Positions 8,792 to 17,016 of a stretch of DNA of 64,000 bases are shown piece after piece. The stretch is from Cognataquiflexum gelatinilyticum (lineage in GTDB: Bacteria; Bacteroidota; Bacteroidia; Cytophagales; Cyclobacteriaceae). The stretch is taken from contig NZ_JANAEZ010000013.1 of assembly GCF_024813435.1 (NCBI RefSeq), positions 43,070 to 107,069 on the forward strand, in the 5' to 3' direction. The notes below the pieces were generated by a model, which searched no databases, was not told where the DNA came from, and saw nothing but the letters and a program-made list of their open reading frames with translations. The position numbers were made by a program, and so were the translations under genes. How positions within the stretch are numbered: position 1 is the first letter of the stretch; each line of letters opens with the position of its first letter.

Positions 8792-9601
8792 ATGTCCAAA
8801 CTCCGTATTCTCTACGTTGCAAGTGAAATCAATCCGTTTTTACAGACTTCTGAGGTGGCAAATTTCGTCAGGGCACTGCCCCAGGCGATGCAGGAAATGG
8901 GGATGGAAATCCGTATTCTTGTGCCGAGATTTGGGCTCATCAATGAAAGAAAGAATAGATTGCATGAAGTAGTGAGGCTGTCAGGGATCAACATTGCCGT
9001 AGGAGAAGAAGAGAAACCTTTGATCATCAAGGTTGCTTCCATTCCAAATGCCAAGCTTCAGGTTTACTTCATCGACAATGAAGACTACTTCCAAAGAAAG
9101 AGTGTGTTTCATGATAAGCATGAAAAATTCTATGAAGACAATGACGAAAGGGCTATTTTCTTTTGCAAAGGTGTCATTGAAACAGTAAAAAAATTAGGCT
9201 GGGCTCCTGATGTGGTACATTGCAATGATTGGATGACAAGTCTGATCCCCATGTATCTCAAAACCACCTACAAAAACGAGCCTCTCTTTAAGGACACAAA
9301 ATCGGTTTTTGCTATTTACAATACCGGATTTACCCATAAATTTGGCGACGATTTGTTTGAGAAAGTCAAAATGGTAGACATCGATGATGCTATCTTGGCA
9401 CCTCTAAAGTCAAAAGATTACGAAGGCTTCCTCAAAATTGGAATGGAATATGCCGACGTAGTCATCAAAAGTGAAGACATATCCGAAAACCTCAGCAAAC
9501 TCATCGAGGAGTGCTCTAAAGAAAAACAGTGTGAGATTAACAACGAAGAAGAGAAACTTTTTGAAAGTTATTACAACATCTATAATGACTTGGCCGGCTA
9601 A
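8792..9601 (+). CDS. glycogen/starch synthase-like protein, GT5 N-terminal domain only
   Basis: The 269 residues match only the N-terminal Rossmann half of glycogen synthases (LRILYVASEINPF at the start, DVVHCNDWMTSLIPMYLK near 150, FAIYNTGFTHKFG near 180). Full GlgA is about 470-480 residues; the C-terminal nucleotide-binding half is missing. The ADP-glucose-contacting KTGGLADV motif reads QTSEVANF here, so the lysine and both glycines are lost. A catalytic role in glycogen synthesis is therefore unlikely, and a binding or scaffold role is possible. The gene overlaps the next one by 17 bp, and the arrangement beside panC and DUF4270 recurs in Bacteroidota. Confidence 0.75.
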   Translation: MSKLRILYVASEINPFLQTSEVANFVRALPQAMQEMGMEIRILVPRFGLINERKNRLHEVVRLSGINIAVGEEEKPLIIKVASIPNAKLQVYFIDNEDYFQRKSVFHDKHEKFYEDNDERAIFFCKGVIETVKKLGWAPDVVHCNDWMTSLIPMYLKTTYKNEPLFKDTKSVFAIYNTGFTHKFGDDLFEKVKMVDIDDAILAPLKSKDYEGFLKIGMEYADVVIKSEDISENLSKLIEECSKEKQCEINNEEEKLFESYYNIYNDLAG

Positions 9602-10928
9602 ACTGTCAGCGATATTATTCATTGTTCTTACCATTGCAACTTCCTGTGAGGATCCTTCCAATATAGGTTTGGAGCTGGATCCTGAAAACAACCAGATAGG
9701 GGTATTCTACCAAGAAATATCCCTATCTGCTTCTGTTGTACTTCAAGATTCCTTGAGTACCACCAATAGCGGTGTGTTGGTCTATGGAAATGAGGAAAGC
9801 GATTTTTTTGGTAAAACAGAAAGTATAGGATACACACGACTTTTTTTCAATAGAGATATTGCCAGACCTAAAGAAAATGCAATCCTTGATTCGGTCAGGT
9901 TTTTATTCAATATGCGGGAAGTACTTACCGCAGATACCATCAATCCCAAAACCATCAATGTCCATCTTCTTACTGAGCAGATTCGCGATGTGGACTATTA
10001 TAATTTCAGTAGCGTAGCCTATGAGCCTACTCCTTCTTTTAGTGCTACATTTGATTTTACAGACAGACAGGATACAATAGTGTCTACCAAAATCGACAAC
10101 GCACTGACTCAGGAAATTTTTGATGAATTAAAAGATGGCAGGTATTTTCAGGACATTTTCTCTTTTCGTGAGTTTTTACCAGGCCTCGCCTTCAAAGCAG
10201 AGGAGGGTGAAAACGTTGGTTTTAGTACCGTGATAGGAAATAATACTGGTTTTATTTTCTATTTCAAAAATGAAGGGGACACAGTCTCAAGAGCCTATCC
10301 AATTGCAACAGGCATAAATTTCAATTTAGCCAGGCATTTCAGCCAAGTTATCAATGACCCTACAGGGACGCCAATTGAGGTCGTCACCGAACCGACCACA
10401 TCTTATGATTTGGGTCAGTATGCCGGCGGAAAATCGACATTTGGGATGTATATCAAATTGGACATGAGCCCATTGGATGAGTTTTTAGACACTTTGGAAA
10501 ATGCCAATTTCAATCAGGTAACCTTGGAAATGGGTCCTGTAGTCAATTTTTCCGCTGATAGATTACCTCCTCAGTTTCATATTATGTTTTTTACCAATGA
10601 AACCAATGAAGTTTTATTCCGAACAGACGGACTTCCTATGGCCGTACAGCCCGAAGGAAGAGTTCAGGTAGATCCGGTAACCTCAGAACCTATTTATTCT
10701 GACCAACCGGCTTTGTTAGCTTTTATTAACAACGAAAAATTTTATAGGCAATTCATCACTTCCCACGTGAATGCTTTGTATAGAAAGAAAATGCCAAGAA
10801 GAGACTTTCTTTTATATCCCGCTGTCTCCACGCAGGACAGAAATTTTATCCAATCTCTGAAAGATTATGTCATTGACCAGAATACGATTAAAATGAAAAT
10901 ATTCTATTCAAGAAGCAGATCTTTGTAG
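9585..10928 (+). CDS. DUF4270 lipoprotein
   Basis: The start at 9585 is chosen because it gives a lipoprotein signal peptide (hydrophobic LSAILFIVLTIATSC, lipid cysteine about residue 20) and overlaps the previous stop; an upstream extension would bury the signal. The mature 425-residue part begins EDPSNIGLELDP, then alternates short strands, as in the DUF4270 family of Bacteroidota surface or periplasmic lipoproteins. No catalytic motif is visible. It is cotranscribed with the GT5-like gene, which suggests a shared function at the envelope, but none is known to me. Confidence 0.75.
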   Translation: MTWPAKLSAILFIVLTIATSCEDPSNIGLELDPENNQIGVFYQEISLSASVVLQDSLSTTNSGVLVYGNEESDFFGKTESIGYTRLFFNRDIARPKENAILDSVRFLFNMREVLTADTINPKTINVHLLTEQIRDVDYYNFSSVAYEPTPSFSATFDFTDRQDTIVSTKIDNALTQEIFDELKDGRYFQDIFSFREFLPGLAFKAEEGENVGFSTVIGNNTGFIFYFKNEGDTVSRAYPIATGINFNLARHFSQVINDPTGTPIEVVTEPTTSYDLGQYAGGKSTFGMYIKLDMSPLDEFLDTLENANFNQVTLEMGPVVNFSADRLPPQFHIMFFTNETNEVLFRTDGLPMAVQPEGRVQVDPVTSEPIYSDQPALLAFINNEKFYRQFITSHVNALYRKKMPRRDFLLYPAVSTQDRNFIQSLKDYVIDQNTIKMKIFYSRSRSL

Positions 10929-11000
10929 AATGACATATTTTAAAGAAGTGGAGATAAAAATTGTTTTATTTTAAAGAAGGGTATTTTTTAGACCATAATT

Positions 11001-11030
11001 TTTGCGATAATTCTAAAAAGTTTACATTTG
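11001..11030 (+). promoter_or_regulatory. glmS promoter
   Basis: TTTG (11001-11004) and TACATTTG (11023-11030) match the Bacteroidota -33 and -7 elements with 18 bp between them. The -7 box ends 19 bp before the glmS ATG, implying a short leader with no room for a glmS-type ribozyme. Confidence 0.65.
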
Positions 11031-11049
11031 GGCTGTTAAATTTTTATAT

Positions 11050-12891
11050 ATGTGTGGAATCGTAGCTTATGTAGGGCAAAAAGAAGCCTTACCAATCATC
11101 ATCAAAGGACTTAAGAGATTAGAATACCGGGGTTATGATAGTGCCGGTGTGGCTTTACTCGGGCAAGACGGCCTCAGCATTTACAAGAAAAAAGGGAAAG
11201 TTTCAGAACTGGAAAATCATCTTGAAAGTTTCAGGGATTTGAACTCCAAAATAGGAATTGGTCATACCCGTTGGGCGACACACGGTGAACCCAATGATGT
11301 CAATGCACATCCTCATTATTCCTCCAATGAAAAATTTGCAATGATCCATAACGGAATCATTGAAAATTATGATGTCCTCAAAACCGACCTGATCAACAAG
11401 GGTTACAAATTCCAAAGTGAAACAGACTCTGAGGTTTTTATCAAATTCATTGAAGACATCTATGCTAACAATTACATCAGCCTCGAGGAAGCAGTAAGGT
11501 TGGCTTTGCATAAAGTCGTCGGTGCTTATGCCATCGTCATCATGAACATTGAAGAGCCGGACACCCTCATTGCAGCGAGAAAAGGCTCTCCCCTTGTTAT
11601 CGGGGTCGGAGAAGATGAGTACTTCTTAGCTTCAGATGCAACACCAATTATAGAATATACCAATCAGGTGGTCTACCTTGATGATTATGAAATTGCAGTC
11701 ATCCGTGACAACAAACTTCAGATCAAAACCATCGAGAACGTAGAGACCAATCCTTATATCAATCAACTTGAAATGGAACTTGAGGCCATCGAAAAAGGAG
11801 GCTATGAGCATTTCATGTTGAAAGAAATTAACGAGCAACCAAGATCTATCGCAGATTGTATGCGTGGAAGATTGGATGCCAAAAACGGCAGGCTGGTTCT
11901 TGGTGGCTTGAGGGATTATATGAATAAATTCCAAAACGCAGATAGAATCATCATCACTGCCTGTGGAACTTCTTGGCATGCCGGCTTGGTAGCTGAATAC
12001 CTTTTTGAAGAATTTGCAAGAATTCCTGTAGAAGTGGAATATGCTTCCGAATTCAGGTACAGAAACCCAGTCATTTCAGAAAAAGATTTTGTCATCGCCA
12101 TTTCCCAATCCGGGGAAACAGCCGATACTTTGGCTGCCATCGAATTGGCTAAATCCAAAGGCGCCACCATCTTCGGAGTGTGTAATGTCGTAGGATCTTC
12201 AATCCCGAGAGCAACACACGCCGGATCGTATACCCACGCAGGTCCTGAAATCGGAGTAGCTTCCACCAAAGCTTTTACAGCACAGATTTCTGTTCTGACG
12301 ATGATGGCCTTGAAATTGGGATATCAAAGAGGAACTTTGTCAGAAACGCGGTACATGCACCTATTGAATGAATTGGCAACAATTCCTTCCAAAGTAGAAA
12401 GAGCGCTTAAACTTGATGCAAAGGTCAAAGCCATTGCAGCAGAATACAAAGATTCTCGCAACTTCCTTTACTTAGGAAGGGGATACAACTTCCCGGTAGC
12501 ATTGGAAGGGGCATTGAAGCTCAAAGAAATTTCTTACATCCATGCAGAAGGTTATCCTGCAGCAGAAATGAAACACGGTCCAATTGCTTTGATTGATCAG
12601 GAAATGCCGGTAGTCTTCATCGCTACCAAAGACAGCTCTTATGAAAAAGTCGTCAGCAACATTCAGGAGGTAAAAGCCCGAAAAGGTAAGATCATTGCCG
12701 TAGTCACAGAGGGGGATACCACTGTCAGAGGATTAGCAGACCATGTGATCGAAATTCCTGAAACAGAAGAAGCCTTTGTTCCTTTGATTGCAGTGGTTCC
12801 CTTGCAGCAACTCTCCTACCACATCGCAGTCATGAGAGGCTGCAATGTCGATCAGCCAAGGAATCTGGCGAAGTCAGTGACGGTTGAATAA
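11050..12891 (+). CDS. glmS: glutamine--fructose-6-phosphate aminotransferase
   Basis: This 613-residue cytoplasmic enzyme makes glucosamine-6-phosphate for peptidoglycan and lipopolysaccharide. MCGIVAYVG gives the N-terminal cysteine nucleophile exposed after Met removal, which fixes the start. The glutaminase domain runs to about 220. Two SIS domains follow (about 285-430, with TACGTSWHAG and ISQSGETADT; about 460-600), and the protein ends in the canonical NLAKSVTVE. It appears monocistronic, with its own promoter and terminator. Confidence 0.97.
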   Translation: MCGIVAYVGQKEALPIIIKGLKRLEYRGYDSAGVALLGQDGLSIYKKKGKVSELENHLESFRDLNSKIGIGHTRWATHGEPNDVNAHPHYSSNEKFAMIHNGIIENYDVLKTDLINKGYKFQSETDSEVFIKFIEDIYANNYISLEEAVRLALHKVVGAYAIVIMNIEEPDTLIAARKGSPLVIGVGEDEYFLASDATPIIEYTNQVVYLDDYEIAVIRDNKLQIKTIENVETNPYINQLEMELEAIEKGGYEHFMLKEINEQPRSIADCMRGRLDAKNGRLVLGGLRDYMNKFQNADRIIITACGTSWHAGLVAEYLFEEFARIPVEVEYASEFRYRNPVISEKDFVIAISQSGETADTLAAIELAKSKGATIFGVCNVVGSSIPRATHAGSYTHAGPEIGVASTKAFTAQISVLTMMALKLGYQRGTLSETRYMHLLNELATIPSKVERALKLDAKVKAIAAEYKDSRNFLYLGRGYNFPVALEGALKLKEISYIHAEGYPAAEMKHGPIALIDQEMPVVFIATKDSSYEKVVSNIQEVKARKGKIIAVVTEGDTTVRGLADHVIEIPETEEAFVPLIAVVPLQQLSYHIAVMRGCNVDQPRNLAKSVTVE

Positions 12892-13350
12892 AGGGGTTAA
12901 AGGTAACTGGTAAGAGGCGAAAGGTGGGTTCAGATTACCGCTTTAGATTTTGGTAAAAAAATCAATACAAATCATGACTGCCCTTTGGTAAATCCGAAGG
13001 GCAGTTTTTGTTTTTGGGCACCAACAAGATTCCATTTTGAAGAATTACCTCTCAATGAAGATTTTAACTATTCCCAGTGATATTAGTAGATCATTATTTA
13101 TTGAACAACAAAGAAACAAAGAAAACAAAAGTCCGATCTTTGTTCCCTTTTGTTCCTTTATGGTAAATATGCTTTTTCCTCTGCGTTTTTGAGTCTCTGC
13201 GTGAATTAAAAAATACAATGGAATCTTTCAATTTAAGCTTTTACATGAAGGGTATTTGAAGAAATTAGGAAGCATTGCATTTTGTGAACGAATTGGAAAA
13301 AAATAAATTTTCTTCCTTATTTTCCTTTCCGCCTTCAAAACCACCTTCCC
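12892..13350. other. intergenic stretch with terminator and low-complexity repeats
   Basis: No gene is supported in these 459 bp. They hold the glmS terminator and then an imperfect inverted repeat of AACAAAGAAACAAAG-type and CTTTGTTCCCTTTTGTTCC-type runs (about 13104-13163). A CTCTGCG...CTCTGCG direct repeat near 13180-13202 is also present, of a kind often scattered between genes in this phylum. Confidence 0.5.
12977..13015 (+). terminator. glmS terminator
   Basis: ACTGCCCTT (12977-12985) pairs with AAGGGCAGT (12997-13005), followed by TTTTGTTTTT. Confidence 0.85.
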
Positions 13351-15939
13351 ATGAAAAAAATACAAAGTCTTTTCTTGTTTTTCCTGATGTCCACACTCTC
13401 TGTTTTTGGGCAAAAAAGTCCTGCAGGAACCGCAGACATCTCCCTTCAATATTACCTTCCTTCCGGATTTACTTACAATGAAAAAATCCCCAAACCAAAA
13501 GACATTTTGGGGTTTGAGGTGGGTGAATGGAATGCAGGTTACGATCAGGTAATCCGGTATTTTGAAAAACTTGCTGATAGTTCTCCCCGGGTAAAATTTG
13601 AAATCATCGGATATACCTATGAAAAGCGGCCCCAAATCATGTTGACGATCACCTCTCCAGAAAACCTCGCCAACATCGATAAAATCAAATCCGACAGACA
13701 GCAACTCCGTGACCCCAATGCCAAGATTGATTTTGATAAAATGCCCTTGGTCATGGCCGCGGGATATTCGGTCCATGGCAATGAGGCAAGCGCAATCAAT
13801 TCCTCGATTTTAGCGGCCTACCATTTTGCTGCAGCAAATGAGATAGAACAAGACTTAAAAAACATCATCATCCTGATAGATCCTGCACTGAATCCTGACG
13901 GAAGCAACCGCTACGCTTCTTGGGTCAATACCCACAGGTCTTACAACCTCAACGGCGATCCCGCAAACAGAGAACACAGCGAAGCTTGGCCGGGCGGAAG
14001 GGGAAACCATTATTGGTTTGACCTCAACAGGGATTGGCTGCTTGTACAGCATCCTGAATCACAAAACAGGGTCGCTAAATTTCAGGAATGGCTACCCAAT
14101 ATTTACCTGGATTACCATGAAATGGGAACCAACAATACTTTCTTTTTTCAGCCGGGAATCCCAAGTCGGGACCATCCACTGACTCCAAAGAAAAATATGG
14201 AACTGACGGAGAAAATCGCCCAATACCATGCCAAGGCCATGGATGATTTGGGTTCTCTTTACCATTCGAGGGAAAGTTTTGACGAGTATTATTTTGGCTA
14301 TGGCTCCACTTATCCTGATATCCAGGGTTCAATAGGCATTTTGTTTGAGCAGGCTTCCTCAAGAGGTCATTTGCAGGAAAGCATCTATGGTCCTTTGCCT
14401 TTTGCTTTTACCATCAGAAATCAGTTCAGAACGAGCGTGAGTTCTTTTGAAGCTGCGAAAAACATGCGTGGAGAGATCAACAAATTCATGCAGGATTTTT
14501 ATACCGAATCGCTGAAAACCGCAGCTTTGGATACTGATAAGGCCTATATTTTTGGAAATCCGGATGATGGTGCAAGAAGCTTTCACTTGGCAGAAATGAT
14601 CCAACAACATCAGATCGATGTCTACTCCCTCAACCAAAACATCACTGTCAACGGTGTCCCTTTTGAGAAAGAAAAAGCCTATATCGTCCCGCTAGACCAA
14701 CCGCAATACAAGTTGATCAAGGCGATTTTTGAAACTCGAAATACTTTTCAGGACAGTCTTTTCTATGACGTCTCCGCGTGGACATTGCCGATGTCCTTCA
14801 ACCTTGACTACACAGCATTGAGCAGCAAAATCATGAATCTTGCCGATGTCACACTTCTCGAGGAGGGTTTTGGCAAAAAAGCCGGTACCCTGATCGGTGA
14901 AAAAAACGCTTATGCCTACGCCTTTGAATGGGCAGACTACTATGCCCCAAAAGCTGCCTATCACCTGATGGATGAAGGATTTTTGGTACGTCTGACGCAT
15001 GAACCCATCACCCTTGCTGACGGAAAAGTCCTGAAAAGAGGAAGTATTCTAGTCAGCACACAAAGAGATGCTGAAGAAGATGCTGCCACCAAACTTCACT
15101 CCTCTTTAGCTTCCCTTGCTGCCGAAACGGGAATCACTGTCTACGGCATCAATACCGGATATACTTCGGGTGTCAATATCGGATCTCCAAGCATTGATGT
15201 GTTGAAAAAACCAGAAGTCGCTGTCTTGGTAGGAACAGGTGTCGCAAGCGGAGAAGCCGGAGAAATGTGGCACCTCTTGGACCAAAGGTTTGATATGCCA
15301 ATAACCCTCTTACCTGTAGAAAGACTACGAAATACCGACATGAGTAGGTACAATGTCCTTATCATGCCGAATGGCAATTATTCAAGTTGGGGAAAATCCG
15401 AAGCCGAAGAAATCAAATCCTGGGCAAGTGCCGGAAATACCCTGATCGCGAGAGGCAATGCCATGACTTGGCTCAACAGCAATGAACTGGTTTCATTTAC
15501 CTTCAAAAAAGAACCCAAAGAGGAAGAAAAAATGGCCGCCCAACCTTATGAAGACTACACCAAAAATACCGGCGCAAGGATGACAAGCGGGACTATTTTC
15601 CATGCAAAGCTTGATGTAACCCATCCGATTGGATACGGCTATGGCAAGGCCGAGCTTTTCACTTTCCGAAACAGCAACCAAGTGCTCGAACCGGGAAAGA
15701 ATCCTTATTCAAATCCCTTGGTCTATACCGACAAGCCTTTGGCAAGTGGTTATGTCCATCCTGAAAACCTCGAGTTGGTCAGAAACAGCAGTGCCATTCA
15801 GGTCAAGCGCCTTGGCCGGGGACGGGTCATCGGCATGGTGGACAATCCCAACTTCAGGGCAATTTGGTACGGTACAAACAAGCTTTTCCTTAATGCCATA
15901 TTCTTTGGTCAGGTGATCGAAAGCGGAACTGCAGATTGA
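13351..15939 (+). CDS. secreted M14-family zinc carboxypeptidase, large form
   Basis: The 862-residue protein has a signal peptide ending near SVFGQ (about 20) and an M14 catalytic domain to about 380. Zinc ligands are seen in VHGNEAS (His142, Glu145) and YLDYHEMG (His about 259). NPDGSNRY and DLNRDW are substrate-site motifs, and GILFEQASSRG supplies a candidate catalytic Glu. The remaining 450 or so residues contain a glutamine-amidotransferase-like region (LLPVERLRNTDMSRYNVLIMP), as in other large Bacteroidota M14 proteins. It probably degrades peptides outside the inner membrane. It is monocistronic. Confidence 0.88.
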   Translation: MKKIQSLFLFFLMSTLSVFGQKSPAGTADISLQYYLPSGFTYNEKIPKPKDILGFEVGEWNAGYDQVIRYFEKLADSSPRVKFEIIGYTYEKRPQIMLTITSPENLANIDKIKSDRQQLRDPNAKIDFDKMPLVMAAGYSVHGNEASAINSSILAAYHFAAANEIEQDLKNIIILIDPALNPDGSNRYASWVNTHRSYNLNGDPANREHSEAWPGGRGNHYWFDLNRDWLLVQHPESQNRVAKFQEWLPNIYLDYHEMGTNNTFFFQPGIPSRDHPLTPKKNMELTEKIAQYHAKAMDDLGSLYHSRESFDEYYFGYGSTYPDIQGSIGILFEQASSRGHLQESIYGPLPFAFTIRNQFRTSVSSFEAAKNMRGEINKFMQDFYTESLKTAALDTDKAYIFGNPDDGARSFHLAEMIQQHQIDVYSLNQNITVNGVPFEKEKAYIVPLDQPQYKLIKAIFETRNTFQDSLFYDVSAWTLPMSFNLDYTALSSKIMNLADVTLLEEGFGKKAGTLIGEKNAYAYAFEWADYYAPKAAYHLMDEGFLVRLTHEPITLADGKVLKRGSILVSTQRDAEEDAATKLHSSLASLAAETGITVYGINTGYTSGVNIGSPSIDVLKKPEVAVLVGTGVASGEAGEMWHLLDQRFDMPITLLPVERLRNTDMSRYNVLIMPNGNYSSWGKSEAEEIKSWASAGNTLIARGNAMTWLNSNELVSFTFKKEPKEEEKMAAQPYEDYTKNTGARMTSGTIFHAKLDVTHPIGYGYGKAELFTFRNSNQVLEPGKNPYSNPLVYTDKPLASGYVHPENLELVRNSSAIQVKRLGRGRVIGMVDNPNFRAIWYGTNKLFLNAIFFGQVIESGTAD

Positions 15940-15952
15940 TCTTTTTCCAATT

Positions 15953-15985
15953 AACCCTCCAAGCCTTGAAAACCCTTGGAGGGTT
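15953..15985. terminator. hairpin between convergent M14 and AraC genes
   Basis: AACCCTCCAAG (15953-15963) pairs perfectly with CTTGGAGGGTT (15975-15985). T-runs are weak on both sides, so it may act as a bidirectional end for the two convergent genes. Confidence 0.6.
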
Positions 15986-15989
15986 ATTC

Positions 15990-16865
15990 CTATTCTAGGG
16001 TCTTGAAATAATCCTTTTTGTAAACCAACGGCGTCACCCCAATCCTTTCCTTGAACTGTCTGTTAAAATTGGAAAGGGTATTGAAGCCGCTTTCGTAACA
16101 GATTTCGCTGATGTTGGCATCCATTTCATGTAACAGCTTACAGGCATGCCCGATCCTGACATCTGCAAGAAATTCCGAAAAAGACTTGTTCATCCTCGAA
16201 GAAAAGTACCGGCTGAAGGCACTTTCAGTCATATTCGCCAAGGATGCCACTTCCTCCAACAGGATTTTTTGGCGGAAATTCTCCATCACATATTCATAGA
16301 CTTTACTCATCCTGTCTTTTTCGGATTCTTTGTTGGTATTGATGTAGCCGGCCTGCGTAATGGGATGACAGTCGGAAGACTCTGACAAAACTTTCAGTAT
16401 TTCCAGCAATTTCAGGATACTGTCAATACCTTTTGAATCAAGCAGTTTTTTCAATTGACTACGAAGCATCTCATTGGTCTTCCCTGTAATCTCCAATCCC
16501 CGCTCGGATTTTTGGAGCAAAGTCTTGATTGCTTCAAATTCCTCCTTGTCATAAATGGCATTTCCCAAAAAATCTTTCCCAAAGTACACCACAATCCCCT
16601 TTGTCGTGAGGCCGCTGTCTTTATCAAAGTACTGCGGATCATTCCGCCACAAATGCGGAAGATTTGGCCCAGTAAAAACCAAATCAAACTCCTTGAAAGG
16701 CTTCATCTGATCGCCGATAAACCTGGTACCTTTTCCTTCCAAAACCAAAAACAATTGGTACTCATCGTGAAAGTGCCAATGTTTGTCAAAATTAGGGGCA
16801 ACAAGCGCTTTAGCAACGAAAGCTTTGTCCTCAGGAATCCTTGATTTTTGAAGTGCCTGTTTCAT
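15990..16865 (-). CDS. AraC-family regulator with cupin sensor domain
   Basis: The 291-residue protein has an N-terminal cupin (HWHFHDEYQLFLVLEGKGTR, about 29-48; PNLPHLWRNDP about 88-98) and a C-terminal AraC DNA-binding domain (about 190-285). The latter holds ILLEEVASLANMTESAFSRY and ISEICYESGFNTLSNFNRQF. Cupin-AraC proteins usually bind sugars or sugar derivatives. It is divergent from the ThuA-dehydrogenase-azurin gene with 151 bp between starts, so it is the best candidate regulator of the 17.0-22.9 kb set. This is an inference from position. Confidence 0.88.
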   Translation of the reverse strand: MKQALQKSRIPEDKAFVAKALVAPNFDKHWHFHDEYQLFLVLEGKGTRFIGDQMKPFKEFDLVFTGPNLPHLWRNDPQYFDKDSGLTTKGIVVYFGKDFLGNAIYDKEEFEAIKTLLQKSERGLEITGKTNEMLRSQLKKLLDSKGIDSILKLLEILKVLSESSDCHPITQAGYINTNKESEKDRMSKVYEYVMENFRQKILLEEVASLANMTESAFSRYFSSRMNKSFSEFLADVRIGHACKLLHEMDANISEICYESGFNTLSNFNRQFKERIGVTPLVYKKDYFKTLE

Positions 16866-17016
16866 GATTAGTCAATTATGCCAAAATAATATTCAATTAT
16901 CAAATTTATAGACAAAATTCAGTCACAATCAGCAAAAAAAAAGGAAGATTGCCATCTGTTTTATTTCCAATTTGAATCTTCCAATAAACCCTTATTTTCC
17001 CTAAATAACGCTATCC

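Noticed and set aside
9471..9584. N-terminal extension of the DUF4270 gene
   Set aside because: It would overlap the GT5-like gene by 131 bp and hide the lipoprotein signal that starts at 9585.
11031..11049. glmS ribozyme in the leader
   Set aside because: The predicted leader is about 15-20 bases, far too short, and no ribozyme-like pairing is seen.
14075..14362. Minus-strand open frame within the M14 peptidase gene
   Set aside because: It is the shadow of a well-supported gene with conserved catalytic motifs.
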